41,286 bases of DNA, taken from Hydrogenophaga sp. 2FB. GTDB lineage: Bacteria > Pseudomonadota > Gammaproteobacteria > Burkholderiales > Burkholderiaceae_C. Position numbers and translations under genes: made by a program. Shown piece by piece: positions 24,390 to 32,133 of the stretch. The stretch covers positions 1-41,286 of the forward strand of contig NZ_SCML01000055.1 of NCBI RefSeq assembly GCF_005503365.1. Direction: 5' to 3'. The first letter of the stretch is position 1, and the number at the start of each line of letters is the position of its first letter. A model generated the notes under the pieces. The model had not been told where the DNA came from, made no database searches, and saw nothing but the letters and a program-made list of their open reading frames with translations.

Positions 24390-25576
24390 GCCGACGTTCC
24401 CGCCGCCTGCTCGCGCAGGTGCCGCACAAAACCGAGTTCGACGCGGGAGATGGAGATCTCGGTGTCGTCGAGGATTTCGCTGCGCGTCATGCGCCCGTTG
24501 GCCACCGCGAGCATGGCGCCGCGAAGCGCCAGCGCGGCATCGTCCACGCTCTGGCTTCCCTGGAGGATGCCGCTGACGTCGACGTCGATGTTGTCGCCGA
24601 AGTGCTGCGCCGTGCGCGGGTTGCCGGTGAGCTTGACGGTCGGCGACAGCGGGTGCCCGATGGGGTTGCCGACACCCGTGTTGAACAGGATCAGGTGCGC
24701 CCCACCGGCCGCGAGCGCGGCGATGTTCTCCACACCCGGCGCTGGCGCGTCCATGAAGACCAGCCCGTTTCGGCTCGGCTTCTCGCCGTAGCCGACCACC
24801 TGCTGCAGCGCCGAGGTGCCGCCCTTGCGCACCGCGCCAAGCGATTTTTCTTCCACCGTGGTCAGGCCCCCGGCGATGTTGTCCTGCCCGAGCGGCCACA
24901 GCTGAATGCCCTGGAACTGCGACAACTGCTCGAGCCGGGCGACGGCGTCGAGCACCTGTCGGGCCACGGCCGGATCGGCCGCGCGTTGCGCCAGCGCGTG
25001 CTCGGCGCCGACGATCTCGTCGGTTTCGGACAGGATCACGGTGCCACCCGCCTCGACCAGCCAGTCGGCGACCCGACCGGTGGTGGTGTTGGCCGTGAGA
25101 CCCGATGTCGCGTCCGAGGCGCCGCATTCGACGCCGACCACGAGCTCACCGGCGGGCACGGGCACCCGAACCATCCCGGAGGTCTCGATCACCAAGGCCG
25201 CCGCGGCGCGCGTGCCTTGCGCCACGGCCTGCACCGTGCCGCCCAGTCCCTGCACGTCCAGCGACTGCACGGGCCGTCCCGTTGCCGCCACCGCATCGGC
25301 CAGGCGTTGCGTGGTGACGGGTTCAAGGCCGACGATCAGCGCCGCCGCCACATTGGGGTGGGTTGCGTAGCCGAGCAGCACGCGGTCGTGCTGTTCGAGG
25401 TCGGCGCCGAACTGGCCCCGGCCGTAGGCGACGCACACGGGAACGGTTCCCTTCACGGCGTCGCAGATGCGGCGCACCACCGGGTTGACGTTGTCCATCG
25501 CGGCGATGACCACCACATGGTTGCGGATGCCGAAGCTGCCATCGGCCCGCCGGAAGCCCCAGATGGACTCGGTCAT
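24386..25576 (-). CDS. UxaA/SuyB-like lyase or dehydratase, large subunit
   Basis: This 396-residue protein belongs to the altronate dehydratase C-terminal family, which includes the large subunit (SuyB) of (2R)-sulfolactate sulfo-lyase. Motifs: GFRRADGSFGIRNHVVV, AYGRGQFGADLEQ, THPNVAAALIVGLE, ECGASDATSGLTANTTTG, DNIAGGLTTVEEKSLGAVRKGGT, NGLVFMDAPAPGVENIAALAAGG. The position usually Cys in altronate dehydratase (YGCGQ-type) is Arg here, as I recall for SuyB, but that comparison is from memory. GAGGAG precedes the ATG. The preceding 97-residue SAF gene overlaps it (ATGA), so the two form one enzyme. Product: removal of water or sulfite from a hydroxy acid. Confidence 0.82.
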   Translation of the reverse strand: MTESIWGFRRADGSFGIRNHVVVIAAMDNVNPVVRRICDAVKGTVPVCVAYGRGQFGADLEQHDRVLLGYATHPNVAAALIVGLEPVTTQRLADAVAATGRPVQSLDVQGLGGTVQAVAQGTRAAAALVIETSGMVRVPVPAGELVVGVECGASDATSGLTANTTTGRVADWLVEAGGTVILSETDEIVGAEHALAQRAADPAVARQVLDAVARLEQLSQFQGIQLWPLGQDNIAGGLTTVEEKSLGAVRKGGTSALQQVVGYGEKPSRNGLVFMDAPAPGVENIAALAAGGAHLILFNTGVGNPIGHPLSPTVKLTGNPRTAQHFGDNIDVDVSGILQGSQSVDDAALALRGAMLAVANGRMTRSEILDDTEISISRVELGFVRHLREQAAGTSA

Positions 25577-25866
25577 TTTCTGTCTCCTCGGCCGCGCAGG
25601 CTTTCCAGGTTGTGAAGATGCACGTGCTCGCCCGCGCGAACGGCGCAGGTCGCTCGGCCGATGGACGCGGCGTACTTGCGGATCGGCGCGCCCGCGGCGA
25701 CGTCGACGACCGCGAACTTGTGTCCGGCGGGAATGTCCGCCAGCAGCACCACGCAATGGCGCGCTTCGCCGCTGCGCAGCGTGACGGATGCGCCGGCCTT
25801 CAGGGGCGCGAACGCGGTCGCGACATCGTCGGCGGGATCGATGAGGATGGCCAGGTTGTTTTCCAT
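25573..25866 (-). CDS. UxaA/SuyA-like SAF-domain small subunit
   Basis: This is a 97-residue protein of the SAF domain found at the N-terminus of altronate and galactarate dehydratases and, as a separate chain, in SuyA of sulfolactate sulfo-lyase. The core ADIPAGHKFAVVDVAAGAPIRKYAASIGRATCAVRAGEHVHLHNL carries the conserved GHK, KY, IG and HVHxHN residues. Both ends overlap neighbours: its ATG shares one base with the TctC stop (TGATG) and its stop overlaps the large subunit start (ATGA). Equal synthesis of both subunits is therefore likely. The split form, instead of one fused protein, is what suggests a SuyAB-type enzyme. Confidence 0.85.
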   Translation of the reverse strand: MENNLAILIDPADDVATAFAPLKAGASVTLRSGEARHCVVLLADIPAGHKFAVVDVAAGAPIRKYAASIGRATCAVRAGEHVHLHNLESLRGRGDRK

Positions 25867-26852
25867 CACTGAACCTTGTAGGCAACCACGGCGTGCCGGT
25901 AATAGTCGGATTCGGCCTGGAGGGCCGGGCGGAATTTCGCGCCGTTCAGGGCGGTGACGCGCATGCCCAGGTCGTGCAGCCGCTTGCGCACCGCGTCCTG
26001 GCGCATCAGCGTGTTGAACGCGTCCTCGATCCGGCTCTTTTCGTCGGCCGACGTCGTCGAGGGTGCGAAGAAGCCGTACCACACCTCGGGCAGGCTCTGG
26101 CCGAGGGCGACCTTCTCGGCAACGGCCGGTGTGTTCGGCAACAGGTCCGAGCGCGTCTGGGAAAGGACCGAGACGGGCACCAGCCGCCCGCTCTCGAGCA
26201 GGTTGCGCGCGGCGGGAAAGCCCACGGCGCCATAGGGTGTGGCACCCGACAACACGCCGGCCAGCACGTCGGGCGCGCCCTTGTAGGGCACGTGAAGGAA
26301 CTTGCCGCCGGAGCGGCGCGCCACGTCCTCCAGCGCGATGTGCATGGGCGTGCCCACGCCTGGCGTGCCGATCGCGGCGCTGCCGCCGGCGAGCGCACGA
26401 ACGAAGGCGTCCTGGTTCGCGTGCGCACCGGCCGCTGCCACGACGACCGAAGGGACGGTGCCGACCTGCAGCAAGGGCGCCAGCGCGTCCATCGGCCGGT
26501 AGGCCGGATCGGCCAGCAGGTGCGGTGCGATCGTGATCTCCTGGTTGCCACCGGTCAGCAGGACCGTCTGGTTCTTCGGCGCGCCGATCACGGCCTTGGC
26601 GGCGATGGTGCCGCTGCCGCCCGGCCGGTTCTCGATCACGACCGTGCGGCCGAGCGCTTCGCCCAACTGCTGGCCGAGGTAGCGCGCTACCGTGTCGACG
26701 CCGCCGCCCGCCGGCAACGAAACAATGATGCGGATCGGCAGGTCCTGCGCCAGTGCCGCACCGGCGGGCGCGAAGCCCGCCAGCACCGCGGCGATCAGCG
26801 TCCTGCGCCGCAGCGCGGCACGGGGATCGTCACCCAAGGTCGTGGAAGTCAT
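25866..26852 (-). CDS. TctC/Bug-type binding protein, second of a tandem pair
   Basis: This is a 328-residue periplasmic binding protein with a signal peptide (RRRTLIAAVLAGFAPAGAALAQ). Bug features are LPIRIIVSLPAGGGVDTVARYL, VVIENRPGGSGTIAAKAV, the unusual ligand-loop GGNQEITIAPHL, GTPGVGTPMHIALEDVA and FLHVPYKGAPDVLAGVLSG. It shares EITI and PGVGTPMH with the TctC protein encoded just upstream, so the two are probably paralogues for related ligands. GGAG sits 4-7 bases before the ATG inside the 11-base gap. It is coupled to the SAF subunit gene. SlcH of known sulfolactate transport systems is of this binding-protein class, but no TctA/TctB membrane partners are here. Confidence 0.87.
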   Translation of the reverse strand: MTSTTLGDDPRAALRRRTLIAAVLAGFAPAGAALAQDLPIRIIVSLPAGGGVDTVARYLGQQLGEALGRTVVIENRPGGSGTIAAKAVIGAPKNQTVLLTGGNQEITIAPHLLADPAYRPMDALAPLLQVGTVPSVVVAAAGAHANQDAFVRALAGGSAAIGTPGVGTPMHIALEDVARRSGGKFLHVPYKGAPDVLAGVLSGATPYGAVGFPAARNLLESGRLVPVSVLSQTRSDLLPNTPAVAEKVALGQSLPEVWYGFFAPSTTSADEKSRIEDAFNTLMRQDAVRKRLHDLGMRVTALNGAKFRPALQAESDYYRHAVVAYKVQ

Positions 26853-26863
26853 GAGGTCTCCAG

Positions 26864-27913
26864 TTAACGTTCCGCGAACGGTCGCGCCGTGCGGTCAAAG
26901 AAAGCGGATTCGGATGTCAGCTGTCGCGCAAACGGTTCGGCCGCCAGCGGACTCGGCTCAAGGCCCGCGCGCCGCAGCGCGTCCTGGACCGTGGGCTCGT
27001 TGGCCACGGCCTGCAGCTCGGCGGACAGCCTTGCGCGGATCGCGGGCGGCGTGCGCGCGGGGGCGAACCAGGCGAACCACACGGACGGCAGATCGGGCAC
27101 GTCGCTCCCGGCAGCTTCCTTCCAGGTGGGGACGTCGGGCAGCAACGGGCTGCGCCGTGCCTGCAGCACCGCCAGCGCCTTCAACTGGCCGGACTGCAAC
27201 TGGCCCATCACCGTCGACAGCGTGATCGCCAGCATGTCGATCTGGCCACCCATCAGGTCGATGGTGGCGCGCGCGCCACCGTTGTAGGGCACGTGGTGCA
27301 AGCGCACGCCCGCGGCCCGGGAGACCCCTTCCATCATCAGGTGCATCGGCGTCCCGACACCGGGCGTGGCATAGGACAACCGGTCCGGCGCCGCGCGGGC
27401 GCGTTCCAGCAGCTGGTTCAGGTTCGCGGTGGCGGCATCGCCCGCGCGCGTCACGAGCACCACCGGCGCCACGGACGTGCGCAGCAAGGGCACGAGGTCG
27501 CTGTCGGCGTCGTAGGGAACGGAGGCGCGCAGGTGCCGCACGATCGTGATCTCAGGGTTGGTCGCGGCCAGCAGGGTGTGGCCATCCGGCGCAGCCCGTG
27601 CGACCAGGGTTGCGCCGATGGTGCCCACCGCGCCGGGGTGGTTGTCTGGCACGAGCGGCTGCCCGAGCCGCGCGGCCAACGCCTGGCCGACGATGCGCGC
27701 GGCCATGTCCGCGGCGCCGGCCGGTGGATAGGGGATCACGGCGCGCACGGGCTTGGTCGGCCAGGCCGGCGCCGGTGTCTGCGCGTGCACGCTTGCGGCG
27801 AGAAGGGTGGCGCAGAGCAGGCCCAGGCCGTGTCGCCCAAGCCCGGTCCATCGCACGCGGGCGGCGCCAGCCCGTGGACCGCTGCGCAAGGGGTGTGGTT
27901 CGCTCTTGTTCAT
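26864..27913 (-). CDS. TctC/Bug-type binding protein, first of a tandem pair
   Basis: This 349-residue periplasmic binding protein has a long N-terminus (about 45 residues with an Arg-rich n-region and LGLLCATLLAASVHAQ). The Bug motifs are WPTKPVRAVIPYPPAGAADMAARIV, LVPDNHPGAVGTIGATL, AATNPEITIVRHL, YATPGVGTPMHLMMEGVS and HVPYNGGARATIDLMGGQ. Its ATG overlaps the stop of the NTF2-like gene (ATGA at 27910-27913). It shares ligand-loop segments with the following TctC gene. Two binding proteins in one operon suggest two substrates, for example both isomers of a chiral acid, or a recent duplication. No transporter membrane genes are present nearby. Confidence 0.87.
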   Translation of the reverse strand: MNKSEPHPLRSGPRAGAARVRWTGLGRHGLGLLCATLLAASVHAQTPAPAWPTKPVRAVIPYPPAGAADMAARIVGQALAARLGQPLVPDNHPGAVGTIGATLVARAAPDGHTLLAATNPEITIVRHLRASVPYDADSDLVPLLRTSVAPVVLVTRAGDAATANLNQLLERARAAPDRLSYATPGVGTPMHLMMEGVSRAAGVRLHHVPYNGGARATIDLMGGQIDMLAITLSTVMGQLQSGQLKALAVLQARRSPLLPDVPTWKEAAGSDVPDLPSVWFAWFAPARTPPAIRARLSAELQAVANEPTVQDALRRAGLEPSPLAAEPFARQLTSESAFFDRTARPFAER

Positions 27914-28368
27914 GTGCGGGCGGCGGTCACGCCGTTCGTGTCGAAAACCGGTTTGACCGTGCGGTGCACGATCTGCCAGCCACCGTCGTGCCAGGCGAGT
28001 TCGTCGTGGTATTCGGCCACCGTTTCAGGTGCACGGGCGGCGACCGGCAGCTGCACGTCCGAACCCGCGGCCCCCAGATGCCGGTAGACGCTCACGTAGC
28101 AGAAGGCCTTGGCCCGGCCCTCGCCATTCGGCTCCACCAGCACGTTGGTCACGATGTGGCGCGTCAGCCGATGCGAAGGCCGCGCCTCGAACGACGAGCG
28201 CAGCGCCTCGCGGCCGTTGATCTGTTCGTCAGGGCGCCGCAGGACGCCTTCTGCGGCGAAGAGCGCCGCGGCCTCGTCATAGCGGCCGGCGTCCACCAGC
28301 ACGGAGAAGCGCTGGACAGTCGCCACGCAGGCGATGTGGTCCTGAAGTGAAAGAGCGGGTAGCGACAA
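27910..28368 (-). CDS. NTF2-like (SnoaL-type) small protein
   Basis: This 152-residue protein has the NTF2-like cone fold pattern: an N-terminal helix pair (DHIACVATVQRFSVLVDAGRYDEAAALFAAEGVL), a middle NGREALRSSFEARPSHRLTRHIVTNVLVEPN, and strands AKAFCYVSVYRHLG, TVAEYHDELAWHDGGWQIVHRTVKPVF. Members include isomerases, dehydratases and small ring-hydroxylase subunits; the catalytic role is not evident here. The start is TTG at 28366-28368, supported by AGGAG 7 bases upstream; no ATG exists in the early frame. It is the first gene of the six-gene operon and faces the GcvA-type regulator. Confidence 0.75.
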   Translation of the reverse strand: MSLPALSLQDHIACVATVQRFSVLVDAGRYDEAAALFAAEGVLRRPDEQINGREALRSSFEARPSHRLTRHIVTNVLVEPNGEGRAKAFCYVSVYRHLGAAGSDVQLPVAARAPETVAEYHDELAWHDGGWQIVHRTVKPVFDTNGVTAART

Positions 28369-28396
28369 CGACGATCTCCTGGTGCAACGATGCCCG

Positions 28397-28426
28397 CATT
28401 GTTCATTTGCTTTCGCTAAAACAATG
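28397..28426. promoter_or_regulatory. Putative operator between the six-gene operon and its LysR regulator
   Basis: CATTGTT and AACAATG form a perfect 7-bp inverted repeat separated by 16 bases, with an inner TTT-N9-AAA that fits T-N11-A spacing. It lies 29 bases before the TTG of the leftward operon and 86 bases before the rightward regulator start, in a locally A+T-rich segment. Confidence 0.45.
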
Positions 28427-28511
28427 GGCCTTCGTGAATAGAATTACTAATGGCATGTTCACACTGGCTACGGCACCCGCGCCGGCAAACCCGCGGCGCG
28501 GAGAGCACTTG

Positions 28512-29408
28512 ATGGGCCGCAACCTCCCACCCCTCAAGGCACTGCGCGCATTCGAGGCGGCGGCGCGCCAGCGCAGCCTGGCGGACGCGGCGCGCGAACT
28601 GCACGTCACACCCGCGGCCATCAGTCAGCAGGTGAAGCTGCTGGAAGAGTGGCTCGGTTTTCTCGTCTTCCACCGGTCGCGCCAGGGGGTGGAACTGACC
28701 GAGCGCGGCCAGTCCTTGTTGCCCGCGCTCAAGGGTGCGTTCGACCTGATCCAGTCGGTCACCGACGACGTGCGCAGCCCGGAGATCGGTGCCACGCTGG
28801 TCGTGAGCGTGCTGCCCAACTTCGCCATGCGCTGGCTGGTACCGCGCCTGCCGGACTTCGTGGCGCGCCACCCGTGGATCGACCTGAAACTGCTGTCCGT
28901 CACCGGCGCGCTCGGCGACCTGCACGAGAACTGCGACCTGGCCATCCGGGCCTACGAACACGATCCGAAATTTCATTTCGAACCGATCGCCACGGCCGAC
29001 ATGGTGCCCATGCTGCATCCGCGGCTGCTGCGGCGCGGCAAGCTGAAACAGCCGGATGAACTGCTTCGCTTTCCGCTGCTCCACATCACGACCTCACCCG
29101 AGGACTGGCCGCGCTGGTACCGCGAGACCTGGCGCAGCGGCGAGCGCAGGCCCGACCCGCAGCTGCTCGCCCGCGGGCATCGCTTCGATTCGTACGTGGT
29201 CGCCATGGAAGCCGCCGTGGCAGGCATGGGGGTTGCGCTGGGCCGCCCGTCCTTCGTCGTGGATGTCGTGCGGCGCAAGGAGCTGGTCATCCCGTTCGAG
29301 CGCCCCATTCCAAGCAACAGGAGCTGGTACCTGGTCTACCCGCGGGCCGAACTCCCGCGCAAATGCGAGCTTTTCAGGACATGGCTCATGCAGCAGGCGA
29401 GCCTGTGA
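28512..29408 (+). CDS. LysR family regulator, GcvA-type
   Basis: This is a 298-residue LysR regulator. The N-terminus PPLKALRAFEAAARQRSLADAARELHVTPAAISQQVKLLEEWLGFLVFHRSRQGVELTERG is typical of the GcvA subgroup. The effector domain (about 90-290) has VVSVLPNFAMRWLVPRLPDFVARHPWIDLKL and a GVALGRPSFVVDVVRRKELVIPF end. The ATG at 28512 with GGAGA upstream is preferred over longer frames. It is divergent from the NTF2/TctC/TctC/SAF/UxaA/Ldh operon, with a dyad between, and is its likely activator. The effector is probably the imported acid or an intermediate. It converges with dedA, with a 22-base gap. Confidence 0.9.
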   Translation: MGRNLPPLKALRAFEAAARQRSLADAARELHVTPAAISQQVKLLEEWLGFLVFHRSRQGVELTERGQSLLPALKGAFDLIQSVTDDVRSPEIGATLVVSVLPNFAMRWLVPRLPDFVARHPWIDLKLLSVTGALGDLHENCDLAIRAYEHDPKFHFEPIATADMVPMLHPRLLRRGKLKQPDELLRFPLLHITTSPEDWPRWYRETWRSGERRPDPQLLARGHRFDSYVVAMEAAVAGMGVALGRPSFVVDVVRRKELVIPFERPIPSNRSWYLVYPRAELPRKCELFRTWLMQQASL

Positions 29409-29430
29409 CGGGTGCCGTGCCGCGGGCCGC

Positions 29431-30084
29431 TCAGACCGCGTTGTGCTTGGCCTCGCGGCTGGCCTTCCAGGCGCCGAAAATCGCGATCAGGCCGGGCACG
29501 AGGATCAGGGCCCAGATGATGACGCTCAGGTTTTCCTGCACCCACGGCAAGTTGCCGAACAGGTAACCCGCGCCCGTCAGCCCCACCACCCAGATCAGCG
29601 CCCCGATCACGTTGTAGGCGGTGAACTTGGTGCGCGTCATCTCGGCCACACCGGCCACGAAGGGTGCGAAGGTGCGGATGAAGGGCATGAAACGCGCCAG
29701 GATGATGGTGATGCCACCGTACTTTTCGTAGAACGCGTGCGCCTGGTTGAAGGCATTGCGGTTGAACAGGCGCGAGTTCTCCCACTGGAACACCTTCGGC
29801 CCGAAGTAGCGGCCGATGCTGTAGTTGGTCTGATCGCCCAGGACCGCGGCCACCACCAGCAAGGCCATCGCCAGCGGCAGGCTCATCAGGCCCACGCCGC
29901 ACAGCGCGCCTACCACGAACAACAGCGAGTCGCCCGGCAGGAACGGCATGACCACCACGCCGGTCTCGGTGAAGATGATCAGGAACAACAGGGCATACAC
30001 CCATGCTCCATAGTTCTGCACGAAGGTCTGCAGATGCTGGTCGATGTTCAGGATGAAGTCGATGAAAAAGGCAATGAGTTCCAT
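29431..30084 (-). CDS. DedA family membrane protein
   Basis: This 217-residue inner-membrane protein belongs to the DedA/VTT family, which acts in undecaprenyl-phosphate or phospholipid flipping and proton-dependent membrane homeostasis. The diagnostic parts are FTETGVVVMPFLPGDSLLFVVGAL (acidic residue plus PGD), a reentrant-type segment, and ARFMPFIRTFAPFVAGVAEM with the essential arginines. About five to six hydrophobic segments are visible, ending SREAKHNAV. It is divergent from mutL with 35 bases between start codons. GATAAT lies 8 bases before the ATG on this strand and no ribosome-binding site is seen. Confidence 0.9.
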   Translation of the reverse strand: MELIAFFIDFILNIDQHLQTFVQNYGAWVYALLFLIIFTETGVVVMPFLPGDSLLFVVGALCGVGLMSLPLAMALLVVAAVLGDQTNYSIGRYFGPKVFQWENSRLFNRNAFNQAHAFYEKYGGITIILARFMPFIRTFAPFVAGVAEMTRTKFTAYNVIGALIWVVGLTGAGYLFGNLPWVQENLSVIIWALILVPGLIAIFGAWKASREAKHNAV

Positions 30085-30092
30085 GGGGGCGC

Positions 30093-30113
30093 ATTATCCC
30101 TGCCACCTACAAT
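30093..30113. promoter_or_regulatory. Back-to-back -10 boxes of dedA and mutL
   Basis: On the left strand GATAAT (30093-30098) stands 8 bases before the dedA ATG. On the right strand TACAAT (30108-30113) stands 6 bases before the mutL GTG at 30120. Each matches five of six bases of TATAAT. The space is too short for separate full promoters, so each would use sequence inside the other's promoter as its upstream part. Confidence 0.5.
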
Positions 30114-30119
30114 TTGCCC

Positions 30120-32057
30120 GTGACAAGCCTACCTACCCTCAGCACGCCCCCCCGCCGACCCATTCGCGAACTGCCCGATGAGCTGATCAGCCAGATCGCC
30201 GCGGGTGAAGTGGTGGAGCGCCCGGCCTCGGTCGTGCGCGAGCTGGTGGACAACGCGCTGGACGCCGGCGCCACGCAGATCACGCTGCGCCTGCAGGCCG
30301 GTGGCGTGCGGCTCATCAGCGTGGAAGACAACGGCTGCGGCATTCTGCGCAGCGAGTTGCCCAACGCCTTGAAGCGCCATGCCACGAGCAAGATCGCGAG
30401 CCTGTCGGATCTTGAATCGGTCGGCACCATGGGCTTTCGGGGCGAGGCGCTGGCCGCCATCTGTTCGATTGCCGAGGTCTCGGTGCTCACGCGCGTGGAC
30501 ACGCCCGACGAACCACACGGCTGGTTGTTCGATGGCCGCACCGGCGAGCTGCAACCCACGGCACGCGCCACCGGCACCACAGTGGAAGTGCGCGAGCTGT
30601 TCTACGCCACCCCAGCGCGGCGCAAATTCCTCAAGACCGATGCCACCGAACTGGGCCACTGCATCGAGGCGGTGCGCCGCCACGCGCTCGCGCGGCCCGA
30701 CGTGGGCTTTGCCATCTGGCACGAAGGCAAGCTGGTCGCGCAATGGCGCGCGGTGGCCGGTGGTGGCATGGACGCGCTGCGCCAGCGCCTGGCCGATGTG
30801 CTGGGCGAAGACTTCATCGAACAGGCCGTGGCGGTGAGCTGGCCCGTGGACCCACCCGACGACGGCCTGGAGCGCTTGCGCGTCTGGGGCTTCGCCGGCG
30901 TGCCCGACGCCGCGCGTTCGCGCGCCGATTGGCAATTTGCCTACGTGAACGGCCGCTACGTGCGCGATAAGGTCATCACCCATGCCGCGCGCAGCGCGTA
31001 TGAAGACGTGTTGCACGGCCACCGCCAACCGGTGTACGCGCTGTTCGTCTCGCTCGACCCGGCGCGGGTGGACGTGAACGTGCACCCGACCAAGATCGAG
31101 GTGCGCTTTCGCAACAGCCGCGAAGTGCACCAGGGCGTGCACCACGCGGTGGAAGGCGCGCTGGCCGTGCCGCGTTCGGGCAGCAATGCCGCTGAAGCCA
31201 CCACACCCGTGGCTTCACCGGCGGCACCCGCCTGGACACCACCGGCGCGGCAAGCCCCCTTCTCGTTCGCGCCACGCGAGGCCGAGGTGGGGCATCGGGT
31301 CAGCGATGTGGGGGCCTTGTGGGGCTTTGGGTCGGGAGGGGCTTCGACAGGCTCTGCCCGAACGGATGTTTTCGCCAGCCCGCCAGTGAGCGCCAGCGCG
31401 GCTTACGCACCCGACACCGTGCGGGCGGAGCCCGTCGCAGCCCTCGCCGCACCGCAGCCGCTGCCCGAAGGCGACTGGCCACTCGGCCGCGCCATCGCCC
31501 AACTGCAAGGCGTCTACATCCTGGCCGAAAACGCCCATGGCCTGGTGGTGGTCGACATGCATGCCGCCCACGAACGCATCGTCTACGAGCGCCTCAAGCA
31601 GCAGCTCGACGACCAGCAGGTGGCCAGCCAGCCGCTGCTGATTCCGGCCACCTTCTCCGCCACGCCGGACGAAGTGGCCACCGCCGAAGACTGCGCCGGC
31701 GTGCTGGCCGAGCTGGGTCTGGAAGTGAGCATGCTGTCGCCCAAGACCCTCGCCGTGCGCGCCGTGCCCACCACCCTCGCCCAGGGCGACCCGGTGGAAC
31801 TCGCGCGCAGCGTGCTGGCCGAACTGGGCCAGCACGAGGCCAGCACCGTGGTGCAACGCGCGCGCAACGAACTGCTGGCCACCATGGCCTGCCACGGTGC
31901 GGTGCGCGCCAACCGCCGTCTCACGCTCGACGAGATGAACGCGCTCTTGCGTCAGATGGAAGTGACCGAGCGCTCCGACCAATGCAACCATGGCCGCCCG
32001 ACCTGGCGGCAAATGGGCATGAAGGAACTGGACGCCTTGTTCCTGCGCGGCCGCTAA
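30120..32057 (+). CDS. mutL: DNA mismatch repair protein MutL with endonuclease motif
   Basis: Residue numbers here count from the TTG at 30114; the GTG at 30120 gives 645 residues. The GHKL ATPase N-domain has ELVDNALDAG (E43 catalytic), DNGCGI, HATSKI, GFRGEAL and VNVHPTKIEVRF. A Pro/Ala-rich linker runs about 350-455. The C-domain holds DMHAAHERIVYE (481-492), fitting the D-x-H-A-x2-E-x4-E endonuclease motif, and QCNHGRPTW. This predicts a nicking MutL, as in bacteria without MutH. GTG is favoured because TACAAT lies 6 bases before it; TTG at 30114 is the alternative. The linker contains a palindromic repeat. Confidence 0.93.
   Translation: MTSLPTLSTPPRRPIRELPDELISQIAAGEVVERPASVVRELVDNALDAGATQITLRLQAGGVRLISVEDNGCGILRSELPNALKRHATSKIASLSDLESVGTMGFRGEALAAICSIAEVSVLTRVDTPDEPHGWLFDGRTGELQPTARATGTTVEVRELFYATPARRKFLKTDATELGHCIEAVRRHALARPDVGFAIWHEGKLVAQWRAVAGGGMDALRQRLADVLGEDFIEQAVAVSWPVDPPDDGLERLRVWGFAGVPDAARSRADWQFAYVNGRYVRDKVITHAARSAYEDVLHGHRQPVYALFVSLDPARVDVNVHPTKIEVRFRNSREVHQGVHHAVEGALAVPRSGSNAAEATTPVASPAAPAWTPPARQAPFSFAPREAEVGHRVSDVGALWGFGSGGASTGSARTDVFASPPVSASAAYAPDTVRAEPVAALAAPQPLPEGDWPLGRAIAQLQGVYILAENAHGLVVVDMHAAHERIVYERLKQQLDDQQVASQPLLIPATFSATPDEVATAEDCAGVLAELGLEVSMLSPKTLAVRAVPTTLAQGDPVELARSVLAELGQHEASTVVQRARNELLATMACHGAVRANRRLTLDEMNALLRQMEVTERSDQCNHGRPTWRQMGMKELDALFLRGR
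31339..31443. repeat. Palindromic dispersed-type repeat inside the mutL linker
   Basis: Two 27-base arms, 31339-31365 and 31417-31443, are inverted copies that match at 23 of 27 positions, with 51 bases between. The first arm contains GGCTTCGACAGGCTC and GCCCGAACGG, a sequence I know as a very common intergenic palindrome of Comamonadaceae and other proteobacteria. In frame the arms encode GASTGSART (409-417) and VRAEPVAAL (436-444). The element is thus read through as protein in the flexible linker. Membership in the dispersed family is from memory; the inverted repeat itself is seen. Confidence 0.7.
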
Positions 32058-32133
32058 GCGATCGCACCAAAAACACACCTGACACGCCCGAAATCGGGCA
32101 TGCAGGCGTTTTGTCGCGCCAAAAACGGGCGTT

